From Beijerinckiaceae bacterium (lineage in GTDB: Bacteria; Pseudomonadota; Alphaproteobacteria; Rhizobiales; Beijerinckiaceae), in contig CANGBC010000001.1 of NCBI GenBank assembly GCA_947452005.1, positions 62,001-126,000 of the forward strand: DNA of 64,000 nucleotides, given 5' to 3'. Below the pieces are notes generated by a model. It was given only the letters and a program-made list of their open reading frames with translations. It made no database searches and was not told the DNA's origin. The position numbers were made by a program, and so were the translations under genes. This document shows, piece after piece, positions 1 to 9,460 of the stretch (the first letter of the stretch is position 1; each line of letters begins with the position of its first letter).

Positions 1-267
1 CTCAACATGCCGTTCCGGGATGCGCATCATGTCACAGGCCGCCTTGTTGCCATGGCAGCCGATCGCAAGATTGCGCTCGAAAAGCTGTCGCTCGCCGACA
101 TGCAATCGGTGGATCAGCGCATCACGGCAGAGGTGCATGATGTGCTGGGTGTCGACAAATCGGTGAAGAGCCGCGTGAGCTATGGCGGCACGGCCCCGGC
201 CAACGTCCGCACGCAGGCCCGTGCCTGGCTGAAAAAAATCGCCCGCGAAGAAGCGGGCACCAAATGA
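1..267 (+). CDS. argH: Argininosuccinate lyase, C-terminal fragment
   Basis: This is the last 88 codons of a gene that begins left of the window; the frame is open from base 1. Argininosuccinate lyase releases fumarate and makes arginine in the cytoplasm, the last step of arginine synthesis. The fragment carries the family's C-terminal block [10 protein letters not shown] near its start and the SYGGTAP segment close to the end. The catalytic serine loop lies outside the window. lptM and lysA follow on the same strand, an arrangement common in Hyphomicrobiales. The family assignment is secure, but completeness cannot be judged. Confidence 0.9.
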   Translation, partial: LNMPFRDAHHVTGRLVAMAADRKIALEKLSLADMQSVDQRITAEVHDVLGVDKSVKSRVSYGGTAPANVRTQARAWLKKIAREEAGTK

Positions 268-349
268 AATGGTCTGGTGGGCGGACACTTCCCGCTCGCC
301 AGCCTGAACCGATGCGCTATAGTGGCCCCGTTGTGAGGAGCTGAAAACC

Positions 350-589
350 GTGATCTGCGCTAGAAAGTCCAATCAAATCAAAGCTATCAGCTTGGTCATT
401 CTGGCTGGATTGGCGCTGGCAGGTTGCGGTCGGCGCGGAGATCTTGAAGCCCCGCAGGGCTCGACTCCGCCCGCGGCCGGCGATGTGGCGCGTGAAACCG
501 GGGCTGGCAGTCCGGTGGATGGAACGGCCATTCGGCGCATGAAAGTTGTGCCGCCGCGCGATCCCTTCATTCTCGACAAAATTCTCTAA
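350..589 (+). CDS. lptM: LptM-like small lipoprotein
   Basis: A 79-residue lipoprotein. The N-terminus has positive charges, a hydrophobic stretch and the lipobox LAGC at about residues 23-26, followed by GRRGDLEAP, the conserved LptM (formerly YifL) segment. In the known family this lipoprotein helps assemble the LptD/LptE lipopolysaccharide translocon in the outer membrane. The GTG start at 350 has a GAGGAG ribosome site about 10 bases upstream. It lies 8 bases before lysA, so the two are probably cotranscribed. The mature part is short and proline-rich. Identification rests on the lipobox plus GRRGDLE and on the argH-lysA context. Confidence 0.8.
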   Translation: MICARKSNQIKAISLVILAGLALAGCGRRGDLEAPQGSTPPAAGDVARETGAGSPVDGTAIRRMKVVPPRDPFILDKIL

Positions 590-597
590 AGGGCCCC

Positions 598-1869
598 ATG
601 CGCCATTTTGAATATCGCAACGGCGTGCTGCATGCCGAAAATGTCGACCTGCGCGTCATCGCGAAAGAGGTCGGCACGCCCTTCTATTGCTATTCGCGCG
701 CGACGCTGACGCGCCATTATCAGGTCTTTGCCAAAGCCTTTGACGGGCTCGACGCCATGGTCTGTTTTGCGATGAAGGCCAATTCCAACCAAGCTGTGTT
801 GAAAACCTTTGCAGCACTTGGCGCGGGCATGGATGTGGTCTCGGAAGGCGAATTGCGCCGCGCCATGGCGGCGGGCGTTCCCGGGGAGCGGATCACCTTC
901 TCCGGCGTTGGCAAAACACGCCGTGAGATCGAACTTGCTCTTGATGCCAAAATCTTTTGCTTCAATGTCGAGTCAGAACCAGAGCTTGAGGCGATTTCGG
1001 CCATTGCGGCTGCACGCGGCACCCGCGCGCATGTGTCGCTGCGGGTGAACCCCGACGTCGATGCCAAGACCCATGCGAAAATATCGACTGGCAAGTCCGA
1101 GAATAAATTCGGCATTCCGATTTCACGCGCACGCGCTGTTTATGCCTATGCTGCAACGCTTTCTGGCATTCAGGTCAGTGGCGTGGATATGCATATCGGC
1201 TCACAGATCACCGACCTGCAGCCCTTTGACGATGCCTTTGCTCTGCTCGCAGACTTTGTGCAGCAATTGCGTGCGGACGGACATCAGATCGATCATGTCG
1301 ATCTGGGTGGCGGGCTTGGCATTCCCTATCGCGAGACAGATGATCCTTCGCACTACCACCCTGATCGCTATGCCGACATCGTGCGCCGCCATGCAGGTGC
1401 GCTGGGATGCAAACTGGTTTTTGAGCCTGGACGTCTGCTGGTCGGCAATGCCGGCATTCTTGTGTCGGAAGTGATTTATGTGAAGCAGGGTGACGGCAAG
1501 CAATTCATTATTGTCGATGCCGCGATGAACGACCTCATCCGCCCCACGCTTTACGAAGCCCATCACGATGTTCTCACCGTGCTTGAAACAAAGCCGGGTG
1601 CGCCGACGATCAAAGCCGATATTGTTGGCCCCGTCTGCGAGACGGGCGATTATCTGGCACAGGCGCGCGACGTGGTTGAACCGCGCCCCGGGGATCTCAT
1701 CGCCGTCATGTCGGCGGGCGCTTATGGCGCTGTTCAGGCTGGGACCTACAATTCACGCCTGCTCGTGCCGGAAGTGCTGGTCGATGGCGACCGTTACGCC
1801 GTGATCCGCCCGCGCGGCAGTTTCGAAGACCTGATCGGGCTCGATCATGTGCCCGACTGGGTCAGCTAA
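598..1869 (+). CDS. lysA: Diaminopimelate decarboxylase
   Basis: A 423-residue fold-III pyridoxal-phosphate decarboxylase that converts meso-diaminopimelate to lysine and CO2. The PLP lysine is in CFAMKANSN (about residue 60). HIGSQI, the glycine-rich GGGLGIPY, EPGR and the GPVCETGD block with the active-site cysteine follow in the usual order, and the length is normal for the family. The ATG at 598 follows the lptM stop by 8 bases, with AAAGGG as ribosome site. It is probably expressed with lptM and perhaps argH. No anomaly was seen. Confidence 0.96.
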   Translation: MRHFEYRNGVLHAENVDLRVIAKEVGTPFYCYSRATLTRHYQVFAKAFDGLDAMVCFAMKANSNQAVLKTFAALGAGMDVVSEGELRRAMAAGVPGERITFSGVGKTRREIELALDAKIFCFNVESEPELEAISAIAAARGTRAHVSLRVNPDVDAKTHAKISTGKSENKFGIPISRARAVYAYAATLSGIQVSGVDMHIGSQITDLQPFDDAFALLADFVQQLRADGHQIDHVDLGGGLGIPYRETDDPSHYHPDRYADIVRRHAGALGCKLVFEPGRLLVGNAGILVSEVIYVKQGDGKQFIIVDAAMNDLIRPTLYEAHHDVLTVLETKPGAPTIKADIVGPVCETGDYLAQARDVVEPRPGDLIAVMSAGAYGAVQAGTYNSRLLVPEVLVDGDRYAVIRPRGSFEDLIGLDHVPDWVS

Positions 1870-1964
1870 AATCCGCCCCTTTCCGCCGGGAAGTTGATCG
1901 CAGGCGCAGTGGAAACCCCGCGCAGGCGTGCTAGCTTTCTTTTCCAGCGACAGGGAGTGCGGGT

Positions 1965-4523
1965 TTGGACGGGCATAGCTCAGACAAATCGAAGGAACAG
2001 GACGCGCGTTCACACGCATGCCCCCTCGATTCGCTTGCCCGGAAAGCCGCGCTGGTCTTGCTCTGGGAGCGCCTGTGGCCGGCCCTGGTGCCGCTCCTGG
2101 CCCTCACGGCCCTGTTTTTTGCTGTCTCTTGGGCCGGATTGTGGATCGCTGCCCCCCTGCCGCTGCGTCTTGTGGTTTTGGCAGGCTTTGCGGGCGCCTC
2201 GCTCCTGTTGCTCTACCGGCTGGTGCGCCTGAGCTGGCCCACGCGGCGCGAGAGCCTGGCCCGCCTAGATCGTGATTCGGGCGCGCCCCATCGCCCCGCC
2301 ACCATGATCGAAGACCAGCTCGCCAATGAAAATGCCGACGCCACTACAAAGGCGCTCTGGCAGATCCATCTGGCCCGTGCGCAAAAATATATTTCGACCT
2401 TGCAGCTGGCTCTCCCCTCACCACGCATGGCCGAGCATGACCGCTTTGCCCTGCGTGCCGCGGCCTTGATTGCGGTGGCTGCAACAGCGTTCATGGCGGG
2501 ACCTGAAAAAAACCAGCGGCTCATGGCTGTCTTCGATTGGCGCAGTGACGCACAAAAGGCGCAGGCCTTTCGGCTCGACGCATGGATTGATCCGCCAGCC
2601 TACACGGGTCGCCCGCCGATCCTGCTGACCGGCCACACCGAGCAGGGACAGGGATCGATCAAAATTCAGGCACCCGCCAATTCCAATGTGATCATCCGCG
2701 CCTCCAGTGCCTCGGGCGTGAAGGTCGAGACAGAAGGCGGTCTGCAGGCACAAAAACCGGATGAAACAGGCGCCGGAAAAATGACGGTGCGCGTGGCGGC
2801 AGTCCAGAAAAACACGACGGCACAGGAAGACGAACAGCGTTTTGTCCTGCGCGCGGATGCCCAACTCATTTTGAAACAATATGGGACGATACTTTCCCAT
2901 TTCGCGATCACGTCCATTCCCGATCGTCCGCCCGTCATCAGCCTGCGCGGCGAGCCGCGCAGTGATCCGCGCGGTGCGCTCACACTCGGCTATAAAATTG
3001 AAGATGATTACGGAGTCTTGAGCGCCGAAGCGCAATTTGAAAAGCCGATCCTTCAAGGCAAACCCGTCACGGGACGTTCGCTTGTTGAGCCGCCAAAAAT
3101 GTTGCTGGCACTTCCCGGGGCGCCTGGCGGATTGGGTGAAGGCGAAACAACCGGTGACTTGTCCGAACATCCGTGGGCCGGCGCACGCGTCTCCATGAAA
3201 CTTGTGGCGCGCGATGAAGGTGGCAATGAAGGTTTGAGCGACCCTGTTGAAATGACGCTGCCGCAGAAGACTTTCGTGAAACCTTTGGCCCGCGCGCTGA
3301 TTGAACAACGTCGTAATCTGGTGTTGGCTCCGGATGACCGCAAGCGCATCATCCTGACGATGGATGCTCTGCTTTTCATGCCGGAGCGGTTTGATCTTCC
3401 CAGCAACATCTATCTGGGGCTGCGCACCATTTCACAGCGGCTCAAATTCGCGCGCACGGATTCCGATCTTCTGGATGTCGCCGACCTCATGTGGGAGATG
3501 GCCCTCAAACTCGAGGATGGTGATCTGTCTCAGGCTGAGCGCGACCTGCGCGCGGCCCAGCAGCAATTGCGTGAAGCTCTGGAGCGCGGTGCAACGCCCG
3601 AAGAACTCAAGCCTCTCATGGATCAGTTGCGCGCAGCGCTTGATAAATTCATGCGAGAACTGGCTGAGCAAGCGCTTCAAAATCAGCAGAACGCCGATCG
3701 TCAGATGGACCAAAACCAGCAAGCGCTGACCATCACGCCACGCGATTTGCAGGCCCTGATGGACCGCATGGAGGAGATGATGCGCAATGGCGAGACAGCC
3801 GATGCGCAGCGCATGCTCGATTCATTGCAGCGGATGATGGAAAATCTGCAAAGCGCAAAGCGCCAAAACCAACAAAACCAGATGTCGCGCGAGATGAACC
3901 GCCAGCTCAACGAGCTCGACAAGATGACTCGCGAGCAACAGCAATTGCGTGATGAGACCTTCCGCAATCGCCAGCAGCAGGGCGAAAACCAAAGTCAGGG
4001 CGACGACAAACAGCGCCAGCAGGAATTGCAGCGCCGCCAAGAAGCTTTGCGCGAACGTCTCGAAGAGCTTCAACGCCGTATGAAACAATTCGGCCAGAAG
4101 GGTGAAGACGGGTTCGACGAAGCCGAACAGGCCATGCGGGACGCTGAAAAAGGTCTGGGACAAGGCGGCGAGCAAGGGCGCGACGAGGCCGTGGATGCAC
4201 AAGGGCGGGCGCTGGAGGGCTTGCGCAAAGGGGCGCAATCCATGGCTCAGCAAATGCAGCCAGGCGAGGGTGAGGGCCAGCAAGCTGGCCCCGGCGATCC
4301 GAATGGGCCGATGCGCGAGGGCCGTGGCCAACCCAACCCTGATCCTTTGGGCCGCGAATCGCGAGATCGCTCCTATAATCCGCAAAGCCGCTACGACCCG
4401 CAGGGCGCTCCGGCGGCTGAACGGGCGCAGCGGGTGCTGGAAGAATTGCGCAAACGCTTCAGTGACCCCTCGCGGCCGCGCGAAGAACTCGACTATCTCG
4501 AGCGACTGCTGCGTCGTTACTAA
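1965..4523 (+). CDS. TIGR02302/DUF4175 family large membrane protein
   Basis: An 852-residue protein of a family found mainly in Hyphomicrobiales next to lysA; its function is not established. Two hydrophobic segments lie at about residues 35-85, and a third short one near 165-185. A soluble region follows. From about residue 510 to 770 there is a long glutamine- and arginine-rich segment with coiled-coil character and many QQ pairs. The tail is rich in Pro, Gly and Arg and ends in a conserved-looking RYDPQ...YLERLLRRY block. The start is a TTG at 1965 with GGGAG upstream. The order suggests an inner-membrane anchor with a large extended domain, possibly an envelope scaffold; that role is inference. 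Confidence 0.8.
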   Translation: MDGHSSDKSKEQDARSHACPLDSLARKAALVLLWERLWPALVPLLALTALFFAVSWAGLWIAAPLPLRLVVLAGFAGASLLLLYRLVRLSWPTRRESLARLDRDSGAPHRPATMIEDQLANENADATTKALWQIHLARAQKYISTLQLALPSPRMAEHDRFALRAAALIAVAATAFMAGPEKNQRLMAVFDWRSDAQKAQAFRLDAWIDPPAYTGRPPILLTGHTEQGQGSIKIQAPANSNVIIRASSASGVKVETEGGLQAQKPDETGAGKMTVRVAAVQKNTTAQEDEQRFVLRADAQLILKQYGTILSHFAITSIPDRPPVISLRGEPRSDPRGALTLGYKIEDDYGVLSAEAQFEKPILQGKPVTGRSLVEPPKMLLALPGAPGGLGEGETTGDLSEHPWAGARVSMKLVARDEGGNEGLSDPVEMTLPQKTFVKPLARALIEQRRNLVLAPDDRKRIILTMDALLFMPERFDLPSNIYLGLRTISQRLKFARTDSDLLDVADLMWEMALKLEDGDLSQAERDLRAAQQQLREALERGATPEELKPLMDQLRAALDKFMRELAEQALQNQQNADRQMDQNQQALTITPRDLQALMDRMEEMMRNGETADAQRMLDSLQRMMENLQSAKRQNQQNQMSREMNRQLNELDKMTREQQQLRDETFRNRQQQGENQSQGDDKQRQQELQRRQEALRERLEELQRRMKQFGQKGEDGFDEAEQAMRDAEKGLGQGGEQGRDEAVDAQGRALEGLRKGAQSMAQQMQPGEGEGQQAGPGDPNGPMREGRGQPNPDPLGRESRDRSYNPQSRYDPQGAPAAERAQRVLEELRKRFSDPSRPREELDYLERLLRRY

Positions 4524-4619
4524 ATCAAATTAAAGGCTCAGGCGGCCTTGCCGGATGGCCGCTCGCGTTCTAGGTCCGGAGGTGAGAAACGCATCGCGCA
4601 GACCACCAGGTCCTTCATC

Positions 4620-4811
4620 ATGTCCATCACCACTTCAAATTATATCGTCCTCGCCGCCATCATTGCTGTGGCGGCCGTCCTGTTCTTTGGCCTATTCAAC
4701 ATGATGCGCGGTGGTAGCGCCAATCTGTCGCAGAAGCTGATGCGCTGGCGCGTGGGCCTGCAATTCGTGGCGATTGTGATCATTATGGGCGTGCTGTGGC
4801 TTCGCAGCTGA
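4620..4811 (+). CDS. HIG1-domain twin-transmembrane protein
   Basis: A 63-residue membrane protein with two hydrophobic helices (about residues 7-27 and 45-61) separated by the polar loop FNMMRGGSANLSQKLMRWRV. That loop is the hallmark of the bacterial HIG1 (hypoxia-induced) family, small inner-membrane proteins linked in other organisms to respiratory cytochrome oxidase complexes. A longer reading begins at 4548, but the ATG at 4620 gives the size typical of homologues. It lies 10 bases before the cobalamin adenosyltransferase gene on the same strand, a pairing often seen in this order. The family is clear; the role here is unproven. Confidence 0.8.
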   Translation: MSITTSNYIVLAAIIAVAAVLFFGLFNMMRGGSANLSQKLMRWRVGLQFVAIVIIMGVLWLRS

Positions 4812-4821
4812 GGGGATAAGC

Positions 4822-5403
4822 ATGGTCGTTCTGAACCGCATTTACACTCGCACGGGCGACCAGGGCACCACGGCGCTGGGCACCGGCGAACGCCGCCCGA
4901 AATATGATCTGCGCATCGAATCCTACGGCACGGTAGATGAAACCAACGCCGCCATCGGCATGGCCCGTCTGGCAACAGCGGCATCCGACCCCACGCTCGA
5001 CGCCATGCTCAGCCGCATCCAGAACGATCTTTTTGATCTGGGCGCCGACCTATGCACGCCAGAAACCAGCCAAAAGCCCGAATGGGAGCCTCTGCGCATT
5101 CTGCAAAGCCAGGTGGACCGGCTGGAGACAGAAATCGACGCGATGAATGCCGAATTGGAGCCACTGCGCTCGTTTGTCTTGCCCGGCGGTTCGGCGGCAG
5201 CGGCCGCCCTCCATCTGGCACGCACGATCAGCCGCCGTGCCGAGCGGCTTATGGTGGAGCTGGCCGCCCAGCCCGTCGAAGTGGTGGGTGACCCGGCCCT
5301 CAAATATATCAATCGCCTGTCTGATTTCCTGTTCGTGGCGTCGCGCTATGCCAATCGGCAGGTGGGGGGCGATGTGCTCTGGGTACCCGGCAAGAACCGC
5401 TGA
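4822..5403 (+). CDS. PduO-type cob(I)alamin adenosyltransferase
   Basis: A 193-residue protein that transfers the adenosyl group of ATP to cob(I)alamin or cob(I)yrinate diamide to make adenosylcobalamin. The N-terminus RIYTRTGDQGTTALGTGERRPK is the ATP-binding signature of PduO-type enzymes, and YGTVDETNAAIG and the SRRAERLMVEL helix follow. Length is normal. The ATG at 4822 has GAGGGGAT upstream. Its product is the cofactor of the ethylmalonyl-CoA mutase encoded at about 22.4 kb. No cobalamin riboswitch was recognised upstream. Confidence 0.93.
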   Translation: MVVLNRIYTRTGDQGTTALGTGERRPKYDLRIESYGTVDETNAAIGMARLATAASDPTLDAMLSRIQNDLFDLGADLCTPETSQKPEWEPLRILQSQVDRLETEIDAMNAELEPLRSFVLPGGSAAAAALHLARTISRRAERLMVELAAQPVEVVGDPALKYINRLSDFLFVASRYANRQVGGDVLWVPGKNR

Positions 5404-5433
5404 TCTTCAACTATGTGGCGGCGCAGCAATCAA

Positions 5434-5462
5434 TTGACTCAAATGGTGGCGGGAATTACCAA
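5434..5462 (+). promoter_or_regulatory. Candidate sigma-70-type promoter for etfB-etfA
   Basis: TTGACT at 5434-5439 and TACCAA at 5457-5462 are separated by 17 bases, 78 bases before the etfB start. The -10 hexamer is weak. This is inference from spacing and the -35 match only. Confidence 0.3.
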
Positions 5463-5539
5463 AAAAGCTCGCTTGAGCGCCGCTGTCTTTGGTTGGCAGT
5501 TCTGACGCGCCTCGCCGTTCCGGCTCAGGGAGCCCCGTC

Positions 5540-6289
5540 ATGAAGATTCTCGTGCCCGTCAAACGGGTTGTCGACTACAACGTCAAAATCCGCGTCAAAT
5601 CTGACGGGACCGGCGTCGAACTCGCCAATGTGAAAATGTCGATGAACCCGTTCGACGAAATCGCCGTCGAAGAAGCGCTGCGCTTGAAAGAAGCCGGCAA
5701 AGCCAGCGAAGTGATTGTCGTTTCGATTGGTCCCGCCCAAGCTGCAGAAACCATCCGCACGGGTTTGGCCATGGGCGCTGATCGCGGCATTCTGGTGAAG
5801 ACGGACGCGCTCGTGGAGCCGCTCGCCGTTGCCAAGATTCTCAAGGCTGTGACCGATGCTGAAGCGCCGGGCCTCGTCATCATGGGCAAGCAAGCCATTG
5901 ATGATGATTGCAACCAGACAGGCCAGATGCTGGCCGCTCTTCTTGGCTGGGGCCAGGGCACATTCGCCTCCAAAGTCGAACTGGCTGAGGGCACCGTCGA
6001 TGTGACGCGCGAAGTCGATGGTGGTTTGCAAACCGTGACTTTGAAACTGCCCGCCATCGTGACAACCGATTTGCGTCTCAACGAACCGCGCTATGCTTCG
6101 CTGCCCAATATTATGAAGGCGAAGAAAAAGCCGATCGATGAAAAGGCCCCCGATGACTTTGGCGTCAATATCGCGCCGCGTCTCAATGTGTTGAAGACAT
6201 CTGAGCCACCGGGCCGCAAGGCTGGTGTGAAAGTTGCCGATGTCGCCGAGCTTGTTTCGAAACTCAAGAATGAAGCGGGAGTGCTGTGA
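5540..6289 (+). CDS. etfB: Electron transfer flavoprotein, beta subunit
   Basis: A 249-residue subunit of the cytoplasmic ETF heterodimer, which takes electrons from acyl-CoA dehydrogenases and passes them to ETF:ubiquinone oxidoreductase. The N-terminal [35 protein letters not shown] and [16 protein letters not shown] match the AMP-binding beta subunit. The frame opens at 5489, but the ATG at 5540 with CAGGGAG upstream fits the family N-terminus. It overlaps etfA by one base. In this genome a likely electron donor is the methylsuccinyl-CoA dehydrogenase at 26.8 kb. Confidence 0.95.
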   Translation: MKILVPVKRVVDYNVKIRVKSDGTGVELANVKMSMNPFDEIAVEEALRLKEAGKASEVIVVSIGPAQAAETIRTGLAMGADRGILVKTDALVEPLAVAKILKAVTDAEAPGLVIMGKQAIDDDCNQTGQMLAALLGWGQGTFASKVELAEGTVDVTREVDGGLQTVTLKLPAIVTTDLRLNEPRYASLPNIMKAKKKPIDEKAPDDFGVNIAPRLNVLKTSEPPGRKAGVKVADVAELVSKLKNEAGVL

Positions 6290-7227
6290 TGACGACGCTT
6301 CTTCTCGCAGACATCACCAAAGGCCAGCTTGGTGACGCCACAGCTAAAGCCCTGACAGCCGCACGCGCACTTGGTGCGCCGGTGCATATTCTCGTCGCTG
6401 GCGAGAATGTGGATAGTGCTGCGCAAGCTGCTGCCAAACTCGAAGGCGTTGAAAAAGTGCTTGTCGCCAGCAGCGCTGCTTATGCGCATGCGCTCGCTGA
6501 ACCGCTCGCAGCATTGCTCGTCTCGCTGGCTGGTAATTACACAGCCCTAGTTGGTTCAGCGACATCAACAGCTAAAAACGTCATGCCGCGCGTCGCGGCC
6601 CTGCTCGATGTGATGCAGCTGTCAGAGATCACCAAAGTCATTTCGGCTGACACCTTTGAACGCCCGATCTATGCGGGCAATGCCATCCAGACCGTGCAGT
6701 CAACCGACGCAAAGAAAGTCATCACTGTGCGCACGGCCGCTTTTGCAGCCACCGGCGCTGGCGGTGCTGCGACGATTGAGCAAGCCTCTGCGGCAGCCGA
6801 TCCATCCGTCTCCTCTTTCAAAGGCGAAGCTTTGCAAGCCTCAGATCGTCCGGAGCTGACATCGGCCAAGATCATCATTTCGGGTGGTCGCGCCATGCAG
6901 AATGCCGACAATTTCAAAACCTATATCGAGCCGATTGCTGACAAGCTTGGCGCGGCCATGGGCGCGTCACGTGCGGCGGTCGATGCCGGCTATGCACCCA
7001 ACGATTGGCAGGTTGGCCAGACGGGCAAAGTGGTGGCGCCCGAGCTCTACATTGCAGTGGGCATTTCCGGCGCGATCCAGCATCTTGCCGGCATGAAGGA
7101 TTCAAAGGTGATCGTTGCGATCAACAAGGATGAAGATGCGCCCATCTTCCAGGTGGCGGATTATGGCCTTGTGGCGGATCTGTTTACAGCACTCCCCACC
7201 CTCGCCGCTGAGCTCGACAAACGCTAA
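6289..7227 (+). CDS. etfA: Electron transfer flavoprotein, alpha subunit
   Basis: A 312-residue FAD-binding subunit that partners EtfB. The C-terminal FAD domain shows [32 protein letters not shown] and [17 protein letters not shown], all family hallmarks. The ATG at 6289 overlaps the etfB stop in a TGATG arrangement, so translation is probably coupled. A GTG three bases earlier is possible. The next gene is a 3-hydroxybutyryl-CoA dehydrogenase 65 bases downstream, a common alphaproteobacterial order. Confidence 0.95.
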   Translation: MTTLLLADITKGQLGDATAKALTAARALGAPVHILVAGENVDSAAQAAAKLEGVEKVLVASSAAYAHALAEPLAALLVSLAGNYTALVGSATSTAKNVMPRVAALLDVMQLSEITKVISADTFERPIYAGNAIQTVQSTDAKKVITVRTAAFAATGAGGAATIEQASAAADPSVSSFKGEALQASDRPELTSAKIIISGGRAMQNADNFKTYIEPIADKLGAAMGASRAAVDAGYAPNDWQVGQTGKVVAPELYIAVGISGAIQHLAGMKDSKVIVAINKDEDAPIFQVADYGLVADLFTALPTLAAELDKR

Positions 7228-7292
7228 GAGTGGTCTGGACGTGGGGGCTGCTTCGCCTATGATGTCTGTCTAATGTTCCGGGACGGTCCAAA

Positions 7293-8174
7293 ATGAGCTT
7301 CGAAATTCGTAAAATCGGCATTGTCGGCGCTGGCCAAATGGGCAGCGGCATTGCTCAGGTCTGCGCGCAGGCCGGCATGGAAGTGCTGATCAACGATGTT
7401 TCAGCGGACCGGATCAATGCGGGACTGGCGACCATCAATGGCAATTTGCAGCGCCTGCAGGCCAAAGAGCAGTTGACCGACGCGGACCGGCAGAAGGCGA
7501 TGGACCTTATCCGTCCAGCCAATGAATTCGAAGGTTTTGCCGATTGCGACCTTATCATTGAGGCCGCGTCTGAAAATGAAGAGGTCAAGCGCAAGATTTT
7601 CATGCGCCTTTGCCCCGTCTTGAAGCCGGAGGCCATGCTGGCCTCCAACACGTCATCTATTTCGATCACACGCCTCGCATCTGTCACGGATCGTCCGGAG
7701 CGTTTCATCGGCATTCACTTTATGAACCCCGTTGCGCGCATGCAGCTGGTTGAGTTGATCCGTGGCATTGCGACGGAAGATTCCACCTTTGAATCCTCGC
7801 GCCGGTTCATCGCCAAGCTTGGCAAAACATCGACCGTCTCGGAAGACTTCCCTGCCTTCATCGTGAACCGCATCCTGCTGCCGATGATCAATGAAGCCAT
7901 CTACACGCTTTATGAAGGTGTGGGTTCGGTGGAGGCCATCGACACCGCCATGCGGCTTGGCGCCAATCATCCGATGGGGCCACTGCAGCTCGCCGATTTC
8001 ATCGGCCTCGATACATGTTTGTCGGTGATGCAGGTTCTCCATGAGGGGCTGGCCGACTCGAAGTACCGCCCCTGCCCACTGCTTGTGAAATATGTCGAAG
8101 CCGGCTGGCTTGGCCGTAAATCCCAGCGTGGCTTCTACGATTATCGCAGCGGGACGCCTGTTCCGACCCGCTAA
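7293..8174 (+). CDS. hbdA: 3-hydroxybutyryl-CoA dehydrogenase
   Basis: A 293-residue NAD(P)-dependent dehydrogenase that interconverts acetoacetyl-CoA and (S)-3-hydroxybutyryl-CoA in the cytoplasm. The N-terminal dinucleotide fold is GIVGAGQMGSGIAQVCAQAG (residues 9-28). IEAASENEEVKRKIF, ASNTSSISITRLA, the catalytic-histidine segment IGIHFMNPVARMQLVEL and the C-terminal GPLQLADFIGLD block follow. Length is that of the single-function short enzyme rather than the FadB fusion. It can feed crotonyl-CoA toward the ccr/ecm pathway. The ATG at 7293 follows etfA closely. Confidence 0.92.
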   Translation: MSFEIRKIGIVGAGQMGSGIAQVCAQAGMEVLINDVSADRINAGLATINGNLQRLQAKEQLTDADRQKAMDLIRPANEFEGFADCDLIIEAASENEEVKRKIFMRLCPVLKPEAMLASNTSSISITRLASVTDRPERFIGIHFMNPVARMQLVELIRGIATEDSTFESSRRFIAKLGKTSTVSEDFPAFIVNRILLPMINEAIYTLYEGVGSVEAIDTAMRLGANHPMGPLQLADFIGLDTCLSVMQVLHEGLADSKYRPCPLLVKYVEAGWLGRKSQRGFYDYRSGTPVPTR

Positions 8175-8184
8175 ATCGGCGTGG

Positions 8185-8230
8185 AAAAGCGCCCTGCGAC
8201 GCTTCGCCTCGCAAAGGCACGGCGCTTTAA
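8185..8230 (+). terminator. Candidate terminator hairpin after hbdA
   Basis: AAAGCGCC at 8186-8193 pairs with GGCGCTTT at 8221-8228, and TGCGA/TCGCA pairs inside the loop. It lies 11 bases past the hbdA stop. The T-run is short, so termination strength is uncertain. Confidence 0.45.
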
Positions 8231-8316
8231 TCCCTTCACAAGAGTGTCATCCAGAGAATAGACTATCCCTGCGTGGATGATTTGGTCGGCGCTGTGCTGG
8301 CCGCGACTCACCAGGG

Positions 8317-8895
8317 GTGTCCGGTTTGACGGTTCACTTCCATTCGAATGTCTCGCCGGAATCCTGTCCGGCCTTGGTGCTCAATGCGGATTTTCGTCCG
8401 CTGAGCTATTACCCGCTCTCGCTCTGGTCTTGGCAGGACACGATCAAGGCCGTCTTCCTTGAGCGCGTGAACATTGTCTCGCATTACGACAAGATGATTC
8501 GAAGTCCGACCTTCGAAATGCGTCTGCCCTCCGTGGTGTCGCTCAAGACCTATGTGAAACCATTACGCCAGCCTGCCTTCACGCGATTCAATGTGTTTTT
8601 GCGTGATCGCTTCACCTGCCAATATTGTTCCTCGCATGAAGACCTCACGTTCGATCATGTGATCCCCCGCTCGAAAGGTGGCATGACAACTTGGGAGAAT
8701 GTGGTTGCAGCCTGCTCCCCCTGCAATTTGCGTAAAAGCGATCGCCTTAGCGATGAAGTGCATATGTGGCCTGCGCATAAGCCCTATCAACCATCCGTGA
8801 ATGATCTGCATCAAAATGGACGGTTGTTCCCGCCGAATTTTCTTCACGATAGCTGGATCGACTACCTCTATTGGGATTCAGTCCTCGAACCGTGA
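8317..8895 (+). CDS. HNH endonuclease-family protein
   Basis: A 192-residue protein with an HNH nuclease fold at about residues 95-145. FTCQYC supplies the first zinc-binding pair, DHVIPRSKGG the catalytic DH, and an Asn lies in WENVVAACSPCN with the second CxxC. The N-terminal half (VLNADFRPLSYYPLSLWSWQDTIKAV) is the conserved region of the chromosomal stand-alone HNH proteins widespread in Alphaproteobacteria, which are not linked to phage or restriction genes. Physiological substrate unknown. The GTG start at 8317 follows AGGGG closely, so a somewhat later start cannot be excluded. Confidence 0.85.
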   Translation: MSGLTVHFHSNVSPESCPALVLNADFRPLSYYPLSLWSWQDTIKAVFLERVNIVSHYDKMIRSPTFEMRLPSVVSLKTYVKPLRQPAFTRFNVFLRDRFTCQYCSSHEDLTFDHVIPRSKGGMTTWENVVAACSPCNLRKSDRLSDEVHMWPAHKPYQPSVNDLHQNGRLFPPNFLHDSWIDYLYWDSVLEP

Positions 8896-8941
8896 TCAGG
8901 CGGCCCTTGCAGTTGCGAGATAAGCCCATAAACTAAGGGTC

Positions 8942-9460
8942 ATGTTATCCCGCCTGATGCTCACATTCATCGGTCTTGCCTGCGCAAGTGCTGCCGCACT
9001 TGTGTTTCTGCCGCTCGCGGTGATTTTCGATCCGCTCGTCCAGCATGTCGCAAGCCAGCTACCAGCTGATCATTGGCTCGACATTCTTTGGGATTTGTTT
9101 TCGGACGAAAACCCTGATGATACATTTGCGGCCATACTCCAGCTCACCTGGGCGGTCGGCATGCTGGTGTGCATCTTGCCCGTCACCGTCACAGCGCTTC
9201 TGGGCGCGGGTGGGCGCGTGCGTACTTTTGCCTTTTATGCGGGCGCTACGGGCGGGCTTGCGGCCGCCATCCCATGGATCTTGCGTAGCAGCCGGATGGC
9301 AGAACGCGCGTTTCAGCCCTCATCAGCTGAAGCCCATCTCACAGTCATTCTGTTTCTGACAGGTGCTTTGGCCGGCACTGTCTTCTGGTTCATTGCTGCG
9401 CGCGATGCTGCTCTGACACGGCCGGCCAAGGGATGGCTGTCTGATCAAAGCAAAGGATAA
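8942..9460 (+). CDS. Conserved four-helix membrane protein, unknown function
   Basis: A 172-residue protein not assigned to a characterised family. Hydrophobic segments lie at about residues 5-28, 68-88, 97-113 and 131-151. A polar, acidic loop with DLFSDENPDDT sits between the first two. The C-terminus is short and basic. Codon use and base composition look like the neighbours. It runs convergently into thpR, with the two coding ends overlapping by 16 bases. An inner-membrane location is inferred from the helices; no function is proposed. Confidence 0.65.
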   Translation: MLSRLMLTFIGLACASAAALVFLPLAVIFDPLVQHVASQLPADHWLDILWDLFSDENPDDTFAAILQLTWAVGMLVCILPVTVTALLGAGGRVRTFAFYAGATGGLAAAIPWILRSSRMAERAFQPSSAEAHLTVILFLTGALAGTVFWFIAARDAALTRPAKGWLSDQSKG

